Source: Sulfobacillus thermosulfidooxidans DSM 9293
GTDB taxonomy: Bacteria > Bacillota > Sulfobacillia > Sulfobacillales > Sulfobacillaceae
Reading direction: 5' to 3'
DNA: 64,000 bases
NCBI RefSeq assembly: GCF_900176145.1
Contig: NZ_FWWY01000001.1
Span: forward strand, 1,287,819-1,351,818
The position numbers and the translations under genes are program-made. Below, in pieces: positions 54,045 to 63,163 of the stretch. The notes under the pieces were generated by a model. The model was given only the letters and a program-made list of their open reading frames with translations. It did no database searches and was not told the origin of the DNA. Each line of letters begins with the position of its first letter. Within the stretch, counting starts at the first letter, position 1.

Positions 54045-56084
54045 TCAGCTAAATTCTGACTGATCATTAGGTTCAATAGGCTCAATAGGCTCCATGTCTT
54101 TTCGTTCGAATTGCTCCGAAATAAAATCCTCGGGGGGACATAATGGTGAATTAATCCGGTATTGGGGACCGTTGGCATTAAGCAGTCCGATGACGTCTTC
54201 GGCGTACTGGGCAAAAATGCCAGCATGATGCTCACGAATAATGTCATATAAATAAATCCAGCGGGCATCATGACGGTGAGTCTTGGAACGTGAATTCGCG
54301 CGTACCCGGTAATAGAACAGCGGCTCGGGAATGACTACACCCCGGTATCCCTTGGCAATCAAATGGACAATCGTTTCGTAATCTTCAAGTCCGTAAGCCA
54401 TGTCTTGATGGCTTAACCCCGCATCGATCAGGGCACAGCGGCGAATGACAATGCCACTGCTGTTAACCGTGTTATGGTATAGCACATAGGGGGGCTCAGC
54501 ATTCCATCCTGGCCAAATTCCCTCGCTGTCTTCAAAATACTGAACCCATGAGCCGACAAACGCCACATTCGGATAGGTCTTTAGAATGTCGCAGCAGCGT
54601 GCTAAATAGTTAGGGTGGTACCGGTCATCAGCATCTAGTAAGGCCACAAAGTTTCCGCTGGCTTTTTTGACCCCTAGGTTGCGGGCATGAACGATGCCGC
54701 GATTGGGAGTGCGAATGACTTGAACCACGGGATAGCGGTGGGCAATCCCATGAAGAGCTTCAATACTTTCTGGTGTATCGCTGCCGTCATCTACGACGAT
54801 GACTTCATCAGGAATTAGCCGGGATTGAAAGACGCTGTCTAAGGCGTCGAATATTAAAAATCCCAAATTATAATAGGGGATGACGACAGATAATGTGCCA
54901 TTATCATGATCTTTCGTGATCTCCGCCATTTGATGACTTGCGCGCTCACTAACTCGTACAAAAGGAAACATTTTTACAGCGCTTTTAGGGGCTGCTATGC
55001 CTGATAGAATGGCCTTGCTGGTGGGCTGCGCCAGTTTTTTGGGAGCAAATGTTTGGGTGACTTTTTCTTGCATCCTGTCTCTTATTACGGCGGGAATAGA
55101 CGGAACTAATGCATCCTCGTCGCCTACGATTTCCCGGGACCGGGGCGAGTCAACGGCCAGAACGGGCGTCCTCGCCTGGGATGCTAATATCAGCGGCCAC
55201 GCCAATACGGGCGAGGAGGTTCCATATAACAACAAAGAAGAGACCAAGAGTTCCTCGTTAAGCGGATTTTTGGCGTCCATTTCAACCATCTTAACCCAGT
55301 GGTTGGCAAAGGCCTTCGGAAATTTCTTTTCGAGCCACTCCTGGTAAGGCCGTTGGGTCAGGCTAAACAGGCGTTGTGAACCCATGACCTCTAACCTATA
55401 GGGAAAGCCTTGTTCCCACAAAGGCAACAAAGCACTTAACCAGAGTTCTAAACGTGATGCGGGCTCAATAGGTCCGAGGATTAATAGGCGGTCAATGGTG
55501 TCCGGCACATCCTTTGGGATAACGGGCTCTAGTAGGTCAGAAGGGTCTATCTCATTTGATTGGGATAAGCCTAAAGCCTCATTCATCACAGAGGATAGGG
55601 AGAGTACCGTGCTTGAAGCTTGGAGCGTAAAACGCTCCATTTCCGTGGCCCACCAATAATCAAGACGGTAGGGGGAGGTAATGTTGTCCTTGAGCGTCAA
55701 TAGTAGCGGCCTGGCCGGTATCGTGATGACCTCGATATCTTTCAAGAGAGGATGCAATGTCCACATGTGTTGAAGCAGCACATGACCTAAGCCCCAATCC
55801 GTCAAAACATAAATGATGTCAGGGCCCGTTCCCATTTCCCGGGCATGAAGAATTGCCTGGGCCATATGCCATGACCAATAGGATGTGCTATGTAAATATG
55901 GCGTTGAAGACAACCGGGGTCTTTCACAAATTGGCATGCCAGTCACTGTCGGGCCACAGCAAATCGCTAATACTCTCACGTTATGACCTTGCTGCTGTAG
56001 GGTGCGGGCCAATTGCCAGGTCAAAATGGCCGTGTCATCGGTGATGTCTTGGGCATAGCGCGGACTAAGGATCCAAATATTCAT
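54045..56084 (-). CDS. Two-domain glycosyltransferase (GT4-like plus GT2)
   Basis: This 679-residue protein has an N-terminal GT-B-like domain (about 1-390) starting MNIWILSPRY with an AILTWQLARTLQQQGHNVRV block. Its C-terminal GT2 domain (about 405-640) has LSVVIPYYNLGFLIFDALDS, VVDDGSD and VALLDADDRYHPNYLARC (the metal-binding motif). ATG 56084 follows GGAGG and overlaps the previous gene by 4 nt; a longer frame to 56147 is less likely. The tail holds a short EPIEPIEP repeat. Two domains suggest two successive sugar additions. It is away from the main EPS operon. Confidence 0.82.
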   Translation of the reverse strand: MNIWILSPRYAQDITDDTAILTWQLARTLQQQGHNVRVLAICCGPTVTGMPICERPRLSSTPYLHSTSYWSWHMAQAILHAREMGTGPDIIYVLTDWGLGHVLLQHMWTLHPLLKDIEVITIPARPLLLTLKDNITSPYRLDYWWATEMERFTLQASSTVLSLSSVMNEALGLSQSNEIDPSDLLEPVIPKDVPDTIDRLLILGPIEPASRLELWLSALLPLWEQGFPYRLEVMGSQRLFSLTQRPYQEWLEKKFPKAFANHWVKMVEMDAKNPLNEELLVSSLLLYGTSSPVLAWPLILASQARTPVLAVDSPRSREIVGDEDALVPSIPAVIRDRMQEKVTQTFAPKKLAQPTSKAILSGIAAPKSAVKMFPFVRVSERASHQMAEITKDHDNGTLSVVIPYYNLGFLIFDALDSVFQSRLIPDEVIVVDDGSDTPESIEALHGIAHRYPVVQVIRTPNRGIVHARNLGVKKASGNFVALLDADDRYHPNYLARCCDILKTYPNVAFVGSWVQYFEDSEGIWPGWNAEPPYVLYHNTVNSSGIVIRRCALIDAGLSHQDMAYGLEDYETIVHLIAKGYRGVVIPEPLFYYRVRANSRSKTHRHDARWIYLYDIIREHHAGIFAQYAEDVIGLLNANGPQYRINSPLCPPEDFISEQFERKDMEPIEPIEPNDQSEFS

Positions 56085-56935
56085 ACGGACCTCCGGTTGC
56101 CTTTCACGGCTGCCATGATCCGCCAAATCTTGGATAAGAGTCTCCACGAAGGAGAATTATGAATTGCCCTCAGATCATTTTGTAGATGGTCAATCTGCAT
56201 GTAAAGCGATTTGACTTGATCGGAATACTGACGGTTTTCTTCTAGTGCCCGGTCTTTTTCTTGCTGGCACTCCTCAAGACGTCCCGTGAGGATGCTGTTT
56301 TCTTGTTGTAATCCAGTTATTTGGACATCCTGTTGTTTTTGAACCTGCTGCAAAGTCTGGTTTTGCTCAGTTAACAGGGTGATGGTGTGTTTTTGATCCT
56401 CAAGGTGGCTCAACAGGGGCTGGCGTTCAGCAAGCAAAATCTCGAGATCTTGCTGAATACGAGCCATGTTATGCTCAGCACTATGAAGCACACGCAAATA
56501 TTCAGCCAGTAAATCCCTTGGTCCCCATCCTAACAGGTATCCCACCGATTGGTTTTTGGGATGGCTGTCATATCCAGGTGTTTCCAGATCGGCTACGTCT
56601 TCAAAATGAAATGAGTAATGGATTGTGATGTTTATGACGGCATCAGCGTTGAAATCCTTGGGCGATGAGGTCAGCAAAAACCGCACCGGAACAGCATGGT
56701 GTTCCGAGAATTCGGTGAGCACCTCACGGCTTAGGCTGATTACGACATCCCAGGATTCCCGGTTAGACGGTGAAATATAGGGAATTTGGCCAAGATATTC
56801 TCTATCAAAGACATCTTGGGGGGACGAAAGCCACGCTATAGCACGCTTTGGAAAAAATCGAAACCAAGCCCTGATGATTTCCCGGGCCAGAAGTGGTGTT
56901 AGTGATATCCCATTAGCTTTTGGGTATACAGTCAT
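56081..56935 (-). CDS. Coiled-coil protein partner of glycosyltransferase
   Basis: This 284-residue protein has an N-terminal domain (about 1-155) of unknown fold. A long coiled coil (about 155-265; heptads such as LLTEQNQTLQQVQKQQDVQI) follows. The end HNSPSWRLLSKIWRIMAAV matches the 'SxSWR' tail often found after coiled coils in surface-glycan proteins. It is coupled to the next gene by an ATGA overlap, so it probably holds or places that transferase. No membrane helix is clear. Confidence 0.6.
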   Translation of the reverse strand: MTVYPKANGISLTPLLAREIIRAWFRFFPKRAIAWLSSPQDVFDREYLGQIPYISPSNRESWDVVISLSREVLTEFSEHHAVPVRFLLTSSPKDFNADAVINITIHYSFHFEDVADLETPGYDSHPKNQSVGYLLGWGPRDLLAEYLRVLHSAEHNMARIQQDLEILLAERQPLLSHLEDQKHTITLLTEQNQTLQQVQKQQDVQITGLQQENSILTGRLEECQQEKDRALEENRQYSDQVKSLYMQIDHLQNDLRAIHNSPSWRLLSKIWRIMAAVKGNRRSV

Positions 56936-57172
56936 TGTGTGTTTATTATACGAATTGCCTGATTACAGGGTCAAGCTCTCACCTGGCTGGCCCCAGGGGC
57001 GATGGGGATGTTCATTGCTGTAGAAAGGTTGGATGTATCCGTAGATTTTCCTGTATTTATTTTTCTATCAGGAATCATTTCCCATATAATTAATCATACA
57101 GAGTTGTGCGACGATTAGATGAAATAGATCGTGCTTTCTTTTCATGAATTGTGAAAGGGGTTTATCCAATCC

Positions 57173-57913
57173 TTGCCACCGGCACTGCTGCAGGTTAGCC
57201 ATTTGTCACGAACTTTTGGTACGATGACAGCCGTAGATGATATCAATCTGAGCCTCGAACCCGGACAGTTACTCGGGCTGTTAGGGCCCAACGGAGCGGG
57301 CAAAAGCACGACGATCCGAATGTTAGCCGGCTTGCTTGAGCCCTCATCGGGAACCATTAGATATCAAGAGTGGTCATTAGCCGAGCATCCTACCGAGGCC
57401 AAACGCCTGTTTGGCTATGTGGCCGACCAGCCCTTAATCTTTCCATTATTGACCGGATGGGAATATGTCCAGTTTGTGGGTGGACTTTATGGGTTCTCTT
57501 CGGATGAGATTAAGCGAAAAGCCTGGCCCCTATTGGAACGATTTCACTTAATACCGGCTATTCACCGCCGGGCTGATCATTATTCGCATGGCATGCAGCA
57601 AAAACTGGCACTAGTCGCCCAATTGGTCCATGAACCCCAAGTCTTATTGGCGGATGAGCCGACTGTCGGTTTAGATCCCGCCAGTGCCGCAGAAATGTCC
57701 CATATCTTTCGCGAATTTTGTCAGGCGGGGCATGCGATTTTAATTTCCACGCATCTTTTGAACATGGCTCAGGAACTCTGCGATACCGTGGTGATTCTGT
57801 CCAAAGGTCGTCTCATTGCCGAAGGTTCGCCGCAAGCGTTAGTGGACAATGCTGGGGATTCCTTGCAAGAACTTTTCTTGCGATTAACTCGTGAAGAGGA
57901 TACCGGATCATGA
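57173..57913 (+). CDS. ABC transporter ATP-binding protein
   Basis: This 246-residue ATPase has Walker A GPNGAGKSTT, the Q-loop, the signature-like YSHGMQQKLALVAQLVHEPQ and Walker B VLLADEPTVGLDP. The usual LSGGQ is replaced by YSHGMQQK, as in many CcmA/drug-export types. The start is TTG 57173, behind GAAAGGGG; a TATAAT lies at 57085-57090. It overlaps the permease gene by 4 nt (ATGA). Substrate unknown. Confidence 0.92.
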   Translation: MPPALLQVSHLSRTFGTMTAVDDINLSLEPGQLLGLLGPNGAGKSTTIRMLAGLLEPSSGTIRYQEWSLAEHPTEAKRLFGYVADQPLIFPLLTGWEYVQFVGGLYGFSSDEIKRKAWPLLERFHLIPAIHRRADHYSHGMQQKLALVAQLVHEPQVLLADEPTVGLDPASAAEMSHIFREFCQAGHAILISTHLLNMAQELCDTVVILSKGRLIAEGSPQALVDNAGDSLQELFLRLTREEDTGS

Positions 57914-59328
57914 CGCGATATCTTCTTCGTTGGCAACTCGTTATCATGAAACGGCAACTCTTAACCTTTCAAGGACTATTTCCCCTGCTGATGGGAGTCG
58001 CTTTACAAATCCTTTTCATAGTGCTTTTGAGTACACATACCTCGCAGCCTATTGTTCCCTATATCACGGCCATAGTTCTTTATCTTACAATATTTGGGAT
58101 TATTCAAGTCACGAATTCTTTTGTTCAAGTGATGCTAAGCAGCTCATCAGGTCTTTTAGGAATTGCCCCAGTTATACCCCAGGCCAAAGTTATCATGGCT
58201 TTAGTCAGTTTGCTTATCGTTGCGGGGCTGAATGTGGGGATATTGGCGGGGGGTACCGGCATTTTACTGGGATTACGCTACGGCTTTATGGGTGGGCTGC
58301 TGGTGGCTGTGGTCTTGTTTATCACCGTATTTTTTCTTTTCCTCGGTCTAGGAAGTGGTTTTGCCAGTGCCGTTATTGCCTATTTGCCCGAGAAAAAGCG
58401 CAAAAACGGTGGCGGTCTACTGGGCTTAATTTATGTATGCATTATCCCGGGATTTCTCTATTTATCTCATCACGATCCCCATGTGGCGTTTATGCCCGGG
58501 CGGTGGCTTGTTGGCATCAGCACCGAGCACATCCCTCTAAGCCATATCATTGCATGGCTTTTTGGCATGGTCGTGATTTTTGGCAGTATGACTTTGTTGC
58601 CACTACGACAACGTTTAGCTGGGTCGCTGACCACATTAGAGAAAGGGGCGACATACCAGAACAAAACGTACCGGTCCCCGGACGTCCCCCAAGGGTTGGT
58701 TCGTCTCTTTCTGTGGTGGGACATGATTTTCTTTCGGCGGCAGATGATGACGGTGGTTTTTGGAGTGCTGGGATTGGCCTTTATGATGCGCCTTATTCCT
58801 GGACAACTGGTCTTATGGTGGTTTGGGATTTTAGGTTCTGAAATGGGCGCTATGGTTCTAGGAGTGGGGACTAGTAAAGTGTTGCCGCTTTTATCCATAG
58901 CGCCCATTTCCATTGGGCGGCTGTGGTATTCTCGTCTTCCCTCTCTCACCCTATTTTCCTTGCTAGGGGCATTTGTATTCACCGTGGTCTTGTTATTAAC
59001 TGGTTATCAAGAGCCTAGTTTGGAAATCCTCGATGGATTTCTGTTAGCACTTCTTGGCATGGTGTTAACATCTTCTGTCATCATATCCAATCGCTCTTCG
59101 GATTCGTCATTTTCCCTCCGCAAACGGCAAGTCGTAGGAAAGACGCTGACGATGATTTCGGTAATGATGGCGCCTGCAGTTTTTGCAGAACTAGACCAAG
59201 GCTTGCCGCTGTTAGGAAGTGTGGTGACCATCGCTACCGTAGGCATGATATTAACTGCAGGCGGGATTTTTCTTCAGCGAAAGCATCCCAGGCGCTATCG
59301 ATTTGCGAAAGAGGCTGCGCGGAAATAA
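57910..59328 (+). CDS. ABC transporter permease (ABC-2-like)
   Basis: This 472-residue protein has about twelve hydrophobic helices in two halves, separated by a cytoplasmic stretch (about 230-270; LPLRQRLAGSLTTLEKGATY). With the ATPase it would form an exporter. The long single permease resembles large ABC-2 types of Firmicutes. ATG 57910 overlaps the ATPase stop. Confidence 0.82.
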   Translation: MTRYLLRWQLVIMKRQLLTFQGLFPLLMGVALQILFIVLLSTHTSQPIVPYITAIVLYLTIFGIIQVTNSFVQVMLSSSSGLLGIAPVIPQAKVIMALVSLLIVAGLNVGILAGGTGILLGLRYGFMGGLLVAVVLFITVFFLFLGLGSGFASAVIAYLPEKKRKNGGGLLGLIYVCIIPGFLYLSHHDPHVAFMPGRWLVGISTEHIPLSHIIAWLFGMVVIFGSMTLLPLRQRLAGSLTTLEKGATYQNKTYRSPDVPQGLVRLFLWWDMIFFRRQMMTVVFGVLGLAFMMRLIPGQLVLWWFGILGSEMGAMVLGVGTSKVLPLLSIAPISIGRLWYSRLPSLTLFSLLGAFVFTVVLLLTGYQEPSLEILDGFLLALLGMVLTSSVIISNRSSDSSFSLRKRQVVGKTLTMISVMMAPAVFAELDQGLPLLGSVVTIATVGMILTAGGIFLQRKHPRRYRFAKEAARK

Positions 59329-59458
59329 CTATTGATGTGATTCAAACCGCTCATGTTCACCTGATCCATTGAGTATCACGCTTCATGGTTTTTGAAAGGG
59401 CCATCAAGCTGGTGGTAAGAGAGCAGATTATCCACGGCCTATATTTTTGCCCTAATGG

Positions 59459-59499
59459 ACTCCGCAGAGGCTTGTGGGGAACCCTCAGCCCTGCGGAGT
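59459..59499. terminator. Strong hairpin between convergent genes
   Basis: ACTCCGCAG (59459-59467) pairs with CTGCGGAGT (59491-59499). Inner pairs GGCT/AGCC and GGG/CCC extend the stem. It lies between the end of the ABC permease gene (rightward) and the protease gene (leftward) and probably serves both as a bidirectional terminator, although the T-runs are weak. Confidence 0.65.
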
Positions 59500-59615
59500 G
59501 TAATTGTCTCTTCCTACCCACACGTTACGATGCTTCCCCCATTTACCGTGTTTCCATAGACTTGTCTCTTTTCTCCCGTCTTGCCCTTCTTTTCTTGGTT
59601 GCGTGATTTATGACC

Positions 59616-62600
59616 TTACGAGATGGTGACCATGCTCTCAGCGGTGACGGCATAAGCTGCCGTCGCTGGTGCATAAGGATCTTTGGCGTATACGATGACG
59701 TGGTAAGTTCCGCTTTGAGATGGGGTGAATGTAAAGGTGGCTTGACTCTGGTAGTTGCCACTGGCTACCCATTGCCCGCTTGGTGTCTCATACCAAAATT
59801 GGTAAACAGGATTAGTAATCCCAAAGGACGCGGCGGTGACGGTGAGAGGATTTTGAACCGCCCCCGTGTTGGGAGCATTGAGTGTGGCATGGCTATTCAC
59901 GTCAATCACAGTGGAAGACCGGTATGCCTCATTGAATAGCCTTTGAGCGACTTGTGTTTTGTCAAGCGCATAGACAGCAATGACATAACTCCCAGAGGCA
60001 AGTTGCGTTAACGACAACACATTGTTGGGCGAATAATTTTGCACCATTTTCCACTGGTTAGCGGGTCCGTGGATCCAAAATTGGTACTCTGCCACGCCCC
60101 CTGGATCTTGAGCGCTTGCCGTAATTGTGGTGGACGCCCCTTGTGCAAACTGCGTGTTAGGGCTGTTTACAGTCAAACCCGACACCATGGGCGTAGAGCT
60201 ATGATTCACAAAGTGGACCTGCCCTGTTGCTGCCAACAAGGTGCCCTGGGAGGTTTTGACATAAAGAAGAACCGGATAAACCCCAGGGACGACTTCTTTC
60301 ACTATCCAGTCAGGCTGCGAACTAAAGGGACCTGATGACGTCCACTGGGATGTGGCCGGGTTTTGCATCCAGAACTGGTATTCCGTGGTGCTACTACCAC
60401 CAAGGGCTTTTATTTCAACGGAGCTCAACGTTGGAGGATTACTTGGCACCGATAGACTAATATCACTGACCTGGACCGAGGTGGTCGCCTGAAAGAGGGT
60501 TTGCCCATTGTTTTCAATGGATACGGTGATGCTTTGGGTACCCGGTGTATTGAACACGGCGGAGAATTGTCCCGTTCCCCCGCTTAAGTTGAGGGTCGAA
60601 GGTAGCGTTGCCTGGGTATCTGTTGAGGTAATCACAATGGAACCGGGAAGGTTGCCGGTGACAGCTCCCTTGGCATTTAATGCCGTGACATTGACGGTTA
60701 CGGGCTGGCCGATATTGACATGAGATGGAGTCGCTTGAATGACAAGCTTTGTGGCGATATTGGTTGAGAGCGATAAGGCGAGCTGGTACCAATTGGGGAG
60801 TCCCAACCCCGTCACGGGATTCCATGTTCCATCTTGCGAAGAACTCACTTGGTACACCCCGTTGCTTCCCCACTGAGCCTGGGTAAAATCGCTGGGATGA
60901 GTACCTGCCATATGATAAAGCCATGGATTAATATTGCCGAGGCCTTCTGATTGGCCAGAAAAATTTTCCAGCAATGATAGCCAACCTGCAGTCAAGGGGG
61001 CGGCTAAACTAGTGCCACCCATGGCGACTTGTTGACCCCCAGTAATTCCAAGAAATCCAGGGATGCCAGCTAACGCGGCAATGTCCGGCGCTCCAATGCC
61101 TGGGGCAGTGGCTGGCAGGAAAGGGGCTTGCCAGGAAGGAATGGGACTTGTTCCGAATCCCCCGCTGGATGCGGCATTGGGTGCGGTATAGGCCTCAGCA
61201 ATGGCCGTGGGCAATCCATTCAGGTAATTTCCTCCCCATGCCTTGGCAAGGGGTGGGGGGCTGACCGACGTCATATTGCCTGACTGGTCAAATTGTGCAG
61301 GGGAGGCTAGATCTAAGCCTCCAACAGATAGCACGCCCGCTTGAGCATCCATCAGATCAATGCCGACCGGTCCTGGATCGGATCCACTGTCCCAAGCGCC
61401 TTGGTCGCCACTAGCGTTGACGATGGTTATCCCTTCAGCAATACAGGCATCAACCAGTGGGGTAATACTCGAGGGATCAATTCCAAAGAAGCCGTAGGAT
61501 ATGGAGGCAATTTTGGCGGTGGATTGCCCTGCTAAATCATTCAGAAACGACGCTAAAGGATCCGTCGGGTCGTTGGCTGGAAAGACATATTCATCAATAG
61601 GAGCACCGGGATCAATGGACGCCACGGCTTGAATGTCGATATTCGATTCGGGCAAGTCTTGCGTGCTGGTCATGGCGGAAGTGGCTCCATCTTCGTAATA
61701 AAAATGGACTGGTGGCATCGGCAAATTTTCTTGGTTCATCAGCTGGTTGAGATCAGTTAAGCTGGGAATTTGTCCTTGAACATATAGCGCAACCGGAGAC
61801 GGTGTACCTTGTGCCCGGCTAAACGCGGCGTTGCCAGTTAGGGTATTCAATTCGGGACCGGTTAAAGTGTTTAATACTGAAGCATTTCCGGTAAATGGTG
61901 GAAGGGTACCTTGAATGGTTTCTGTCTGCCCATCACTTAATGTCACTGTCATCGAAATGCTGCTAGACGAAGACGAGGCCGTGTAACCTGATAGCTCAAT
62001 TTGCCAAAGACTGCCGTTCGATGCGGGTAAGGCGGTTGCTGAGCCATAGATGGCGACATTGCTGGATGCTGAAATGTTACTCACATGGGTAATGCTTACC
62101 GGAGTTCCCTGGCTATTTTGGGCTGCGACAAACATGTTAAAAGGCAAACCCGCGGGAATAGCATGGGTGATATCTGGATTCCAGCTGAGCAAGCTAATGA
62201 GATCCCCGGAACCCGAAGGAAATTGTTGCAGATATGTGGGCGTCTCGTTGAATTGAAAGGCACTGAGGGATCCTGCTTGCCCTGAACTTTCTGGATGGGC
62301 CGTCACCGTGGGACGGGAGTGGGGCAACAGGTGCACTTTGGTCAAGGTCATTTGATGGACAATGTGAATAGGCGTAAGCCCATTCACACTCCAAATATTG
62401 GGGGAGACCGGGATGGCTGGATTATTGACATGGGCAGGCACATTCACCGTGACTAAAAATCCCTGCACACGCTGAATATGCCAACCAGCGGCTTTAAGGC
62501 TTTTAAATGCCTCGTGCCACTGTGTAGGAGACGGGCCAAAACGCTTCATCAGCGCACGAGGACTCAAAAAATGATGGTATAAGGGACTTCCAACTTGGCT

Positions 62601-62864
62601 GACGGCTTGGCTATATTGTTCAAGGGCCTTGATTTTACTGGGACTGTCAATCAAAACAAACAGGGTTTTGGGCCGGGACAAATCTTTTAAGTGGTGCATT
62701 TCGGCCACGAGCGATGATGTTTGGTAAAAATTGGTTCTCGGTAATTGTTTGACCATCTTGGCATTAAGACTGTTCAGGTGAACGACTGGCAGCGGGGGCG
62801 AAGAGGAAGGCGTGAGAGAACCTGCAACTGTCGATAAGAGAATGAGTAGCGAATGAGCAAGCAC
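59616..62864 (-). CDS. Secreted sedolisin (S53) protease with YQFW repeats
   Basis: This 1082-residue exported acid protease has a signal peptide (about 1-16), a pro-domain (about 40-170), an uncommon Ser/Thr-rich segment (about 200-345) and the catalytic domain (about 350-700). Catalytic residues are Glu406 and Asp410 (ESNID), Asp487 (ASGDQGAW) and Ser619 (GGTSLAAP), with the calcium region near WNPVTGLG. A bacterial Ig-like domain (about 705-805) follows, then three YQFW repeats starting at 829, 927 and 1021. Sedolisins work at low pH, in line with an acidophile. The start is GTG 62864 after AAGGAGG. The repeats probably bind the protease to a cell-surface polymer. Confidence 0.92.
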   Translation of the reverse strand: MLAHSLLILLSTVAGSLTPSSSPPLPVVHLNSLNAKMVKQLPRTNFYQTSSLVAEMHHLKDLSRPKTLFVLIDSPSKIKALEQYSQAVSQVGSPLYHHFLSPRALMKRFGPSPTQWHEAFKSLKAAGWHIQRVQGFLVTVNVPAHVNNPAIPVSPNIWSVNGLTPIHIVHQMTLTKVHLLPHSRPTVTAHPESSGQAGSLSAFQFNETPTYLQQFPSGSGDLISLLSWNPDITHAIPAGLPFNMFVAAQNSQGTPVSITHVSNISASSNVAIYGSATALPASNGSLWQIELSGYTASSSSSSISMTVTLSDGQTETIQGTLPPFTGNASVLNTLTGPELNTLTGNAAFSRAQGTPSPVALYVQGQIPSLTDLNQLMNQENLPMPPVHFYYEDGATSAMTSTQDLPESNIDIQAVASIDPGAPIDEYVFPANDPTDPLASFLNDLAGQSTAKIASISYGFFGIDPSSITPLVDACIAEGITIVNASGDQGAWDSGSDPGPVGIDLMDAQAGVLSVGGLDLASPAQFDQSGNMTSVSPPPLAKAWGGNYLNGLPTAIAEAYTAPNAASSGGFGTSPIPSWQAPFLPATAPGIGAPDIAALAGIPGFLGITGGQQVAMGGTSLAAPLTAGWLSLLENFSGQSEGLGNINPWLYHMAGTHPSDFTQAQWGSNGVYQVSSSQDGTWNPVTGLGLPNWYQLALSLSTNIATKLVIQATPSHVNIGQPVTVNVTALNAKGAVTGNLPGSIVITSTDTQATLPSTLNLSGGTGQFSAVFNTPGTQSITVSIENNGQTLFQATTSVQVSDISLSVPSNPPTLSSVEIKALGGSSTTEYQFWMQNPATSQWTSSGPFSSQPDWIVKEVVPGVYPVLLYVKTSQGTLLAATGQVHFVNHSSTPMVSGLTVNSPNTQFAQGASTTITASAQDPGGVAEYQFWIHGPANQWKMVQNYSPNNVLSLTQLASGSYVIAVYALDKTQVAQRLFNEAYRSSTVIDVNSHATLNAPNTGAVQNPLTVTAASFGITNPVYQFWYETPSGQWVASGNYQSQATFTFTPSQSGTYHVIVYAKDPYAPATAAYAVTAESMVTIS

Positions 62865-63163
62865 GAAGATGTCCTCCTTGAAATTCCACGAAACACACTG
62901 AAGGAACCGTCAATTGTTATCCGTAAATATTCGCCACAATGACGCAAAGTCCTCTTTTGACGCGATAGCAGTTCACCATGGTCACCGCGATAAAAAAGCA
63001 AAAACGATAAAATGAGCAAAAAACCAGTGTCTAAATATTTATTTTATTTTTCTGCAGCAATAGTGCATCCGTATTGGAAAATATTTCGTATTTGTTAATA
63101 GAAGATATGATTTTGTCTTCAAGGCGTCATGATATGGGTCAATGGATTGTGGGAGGCGTTTTT

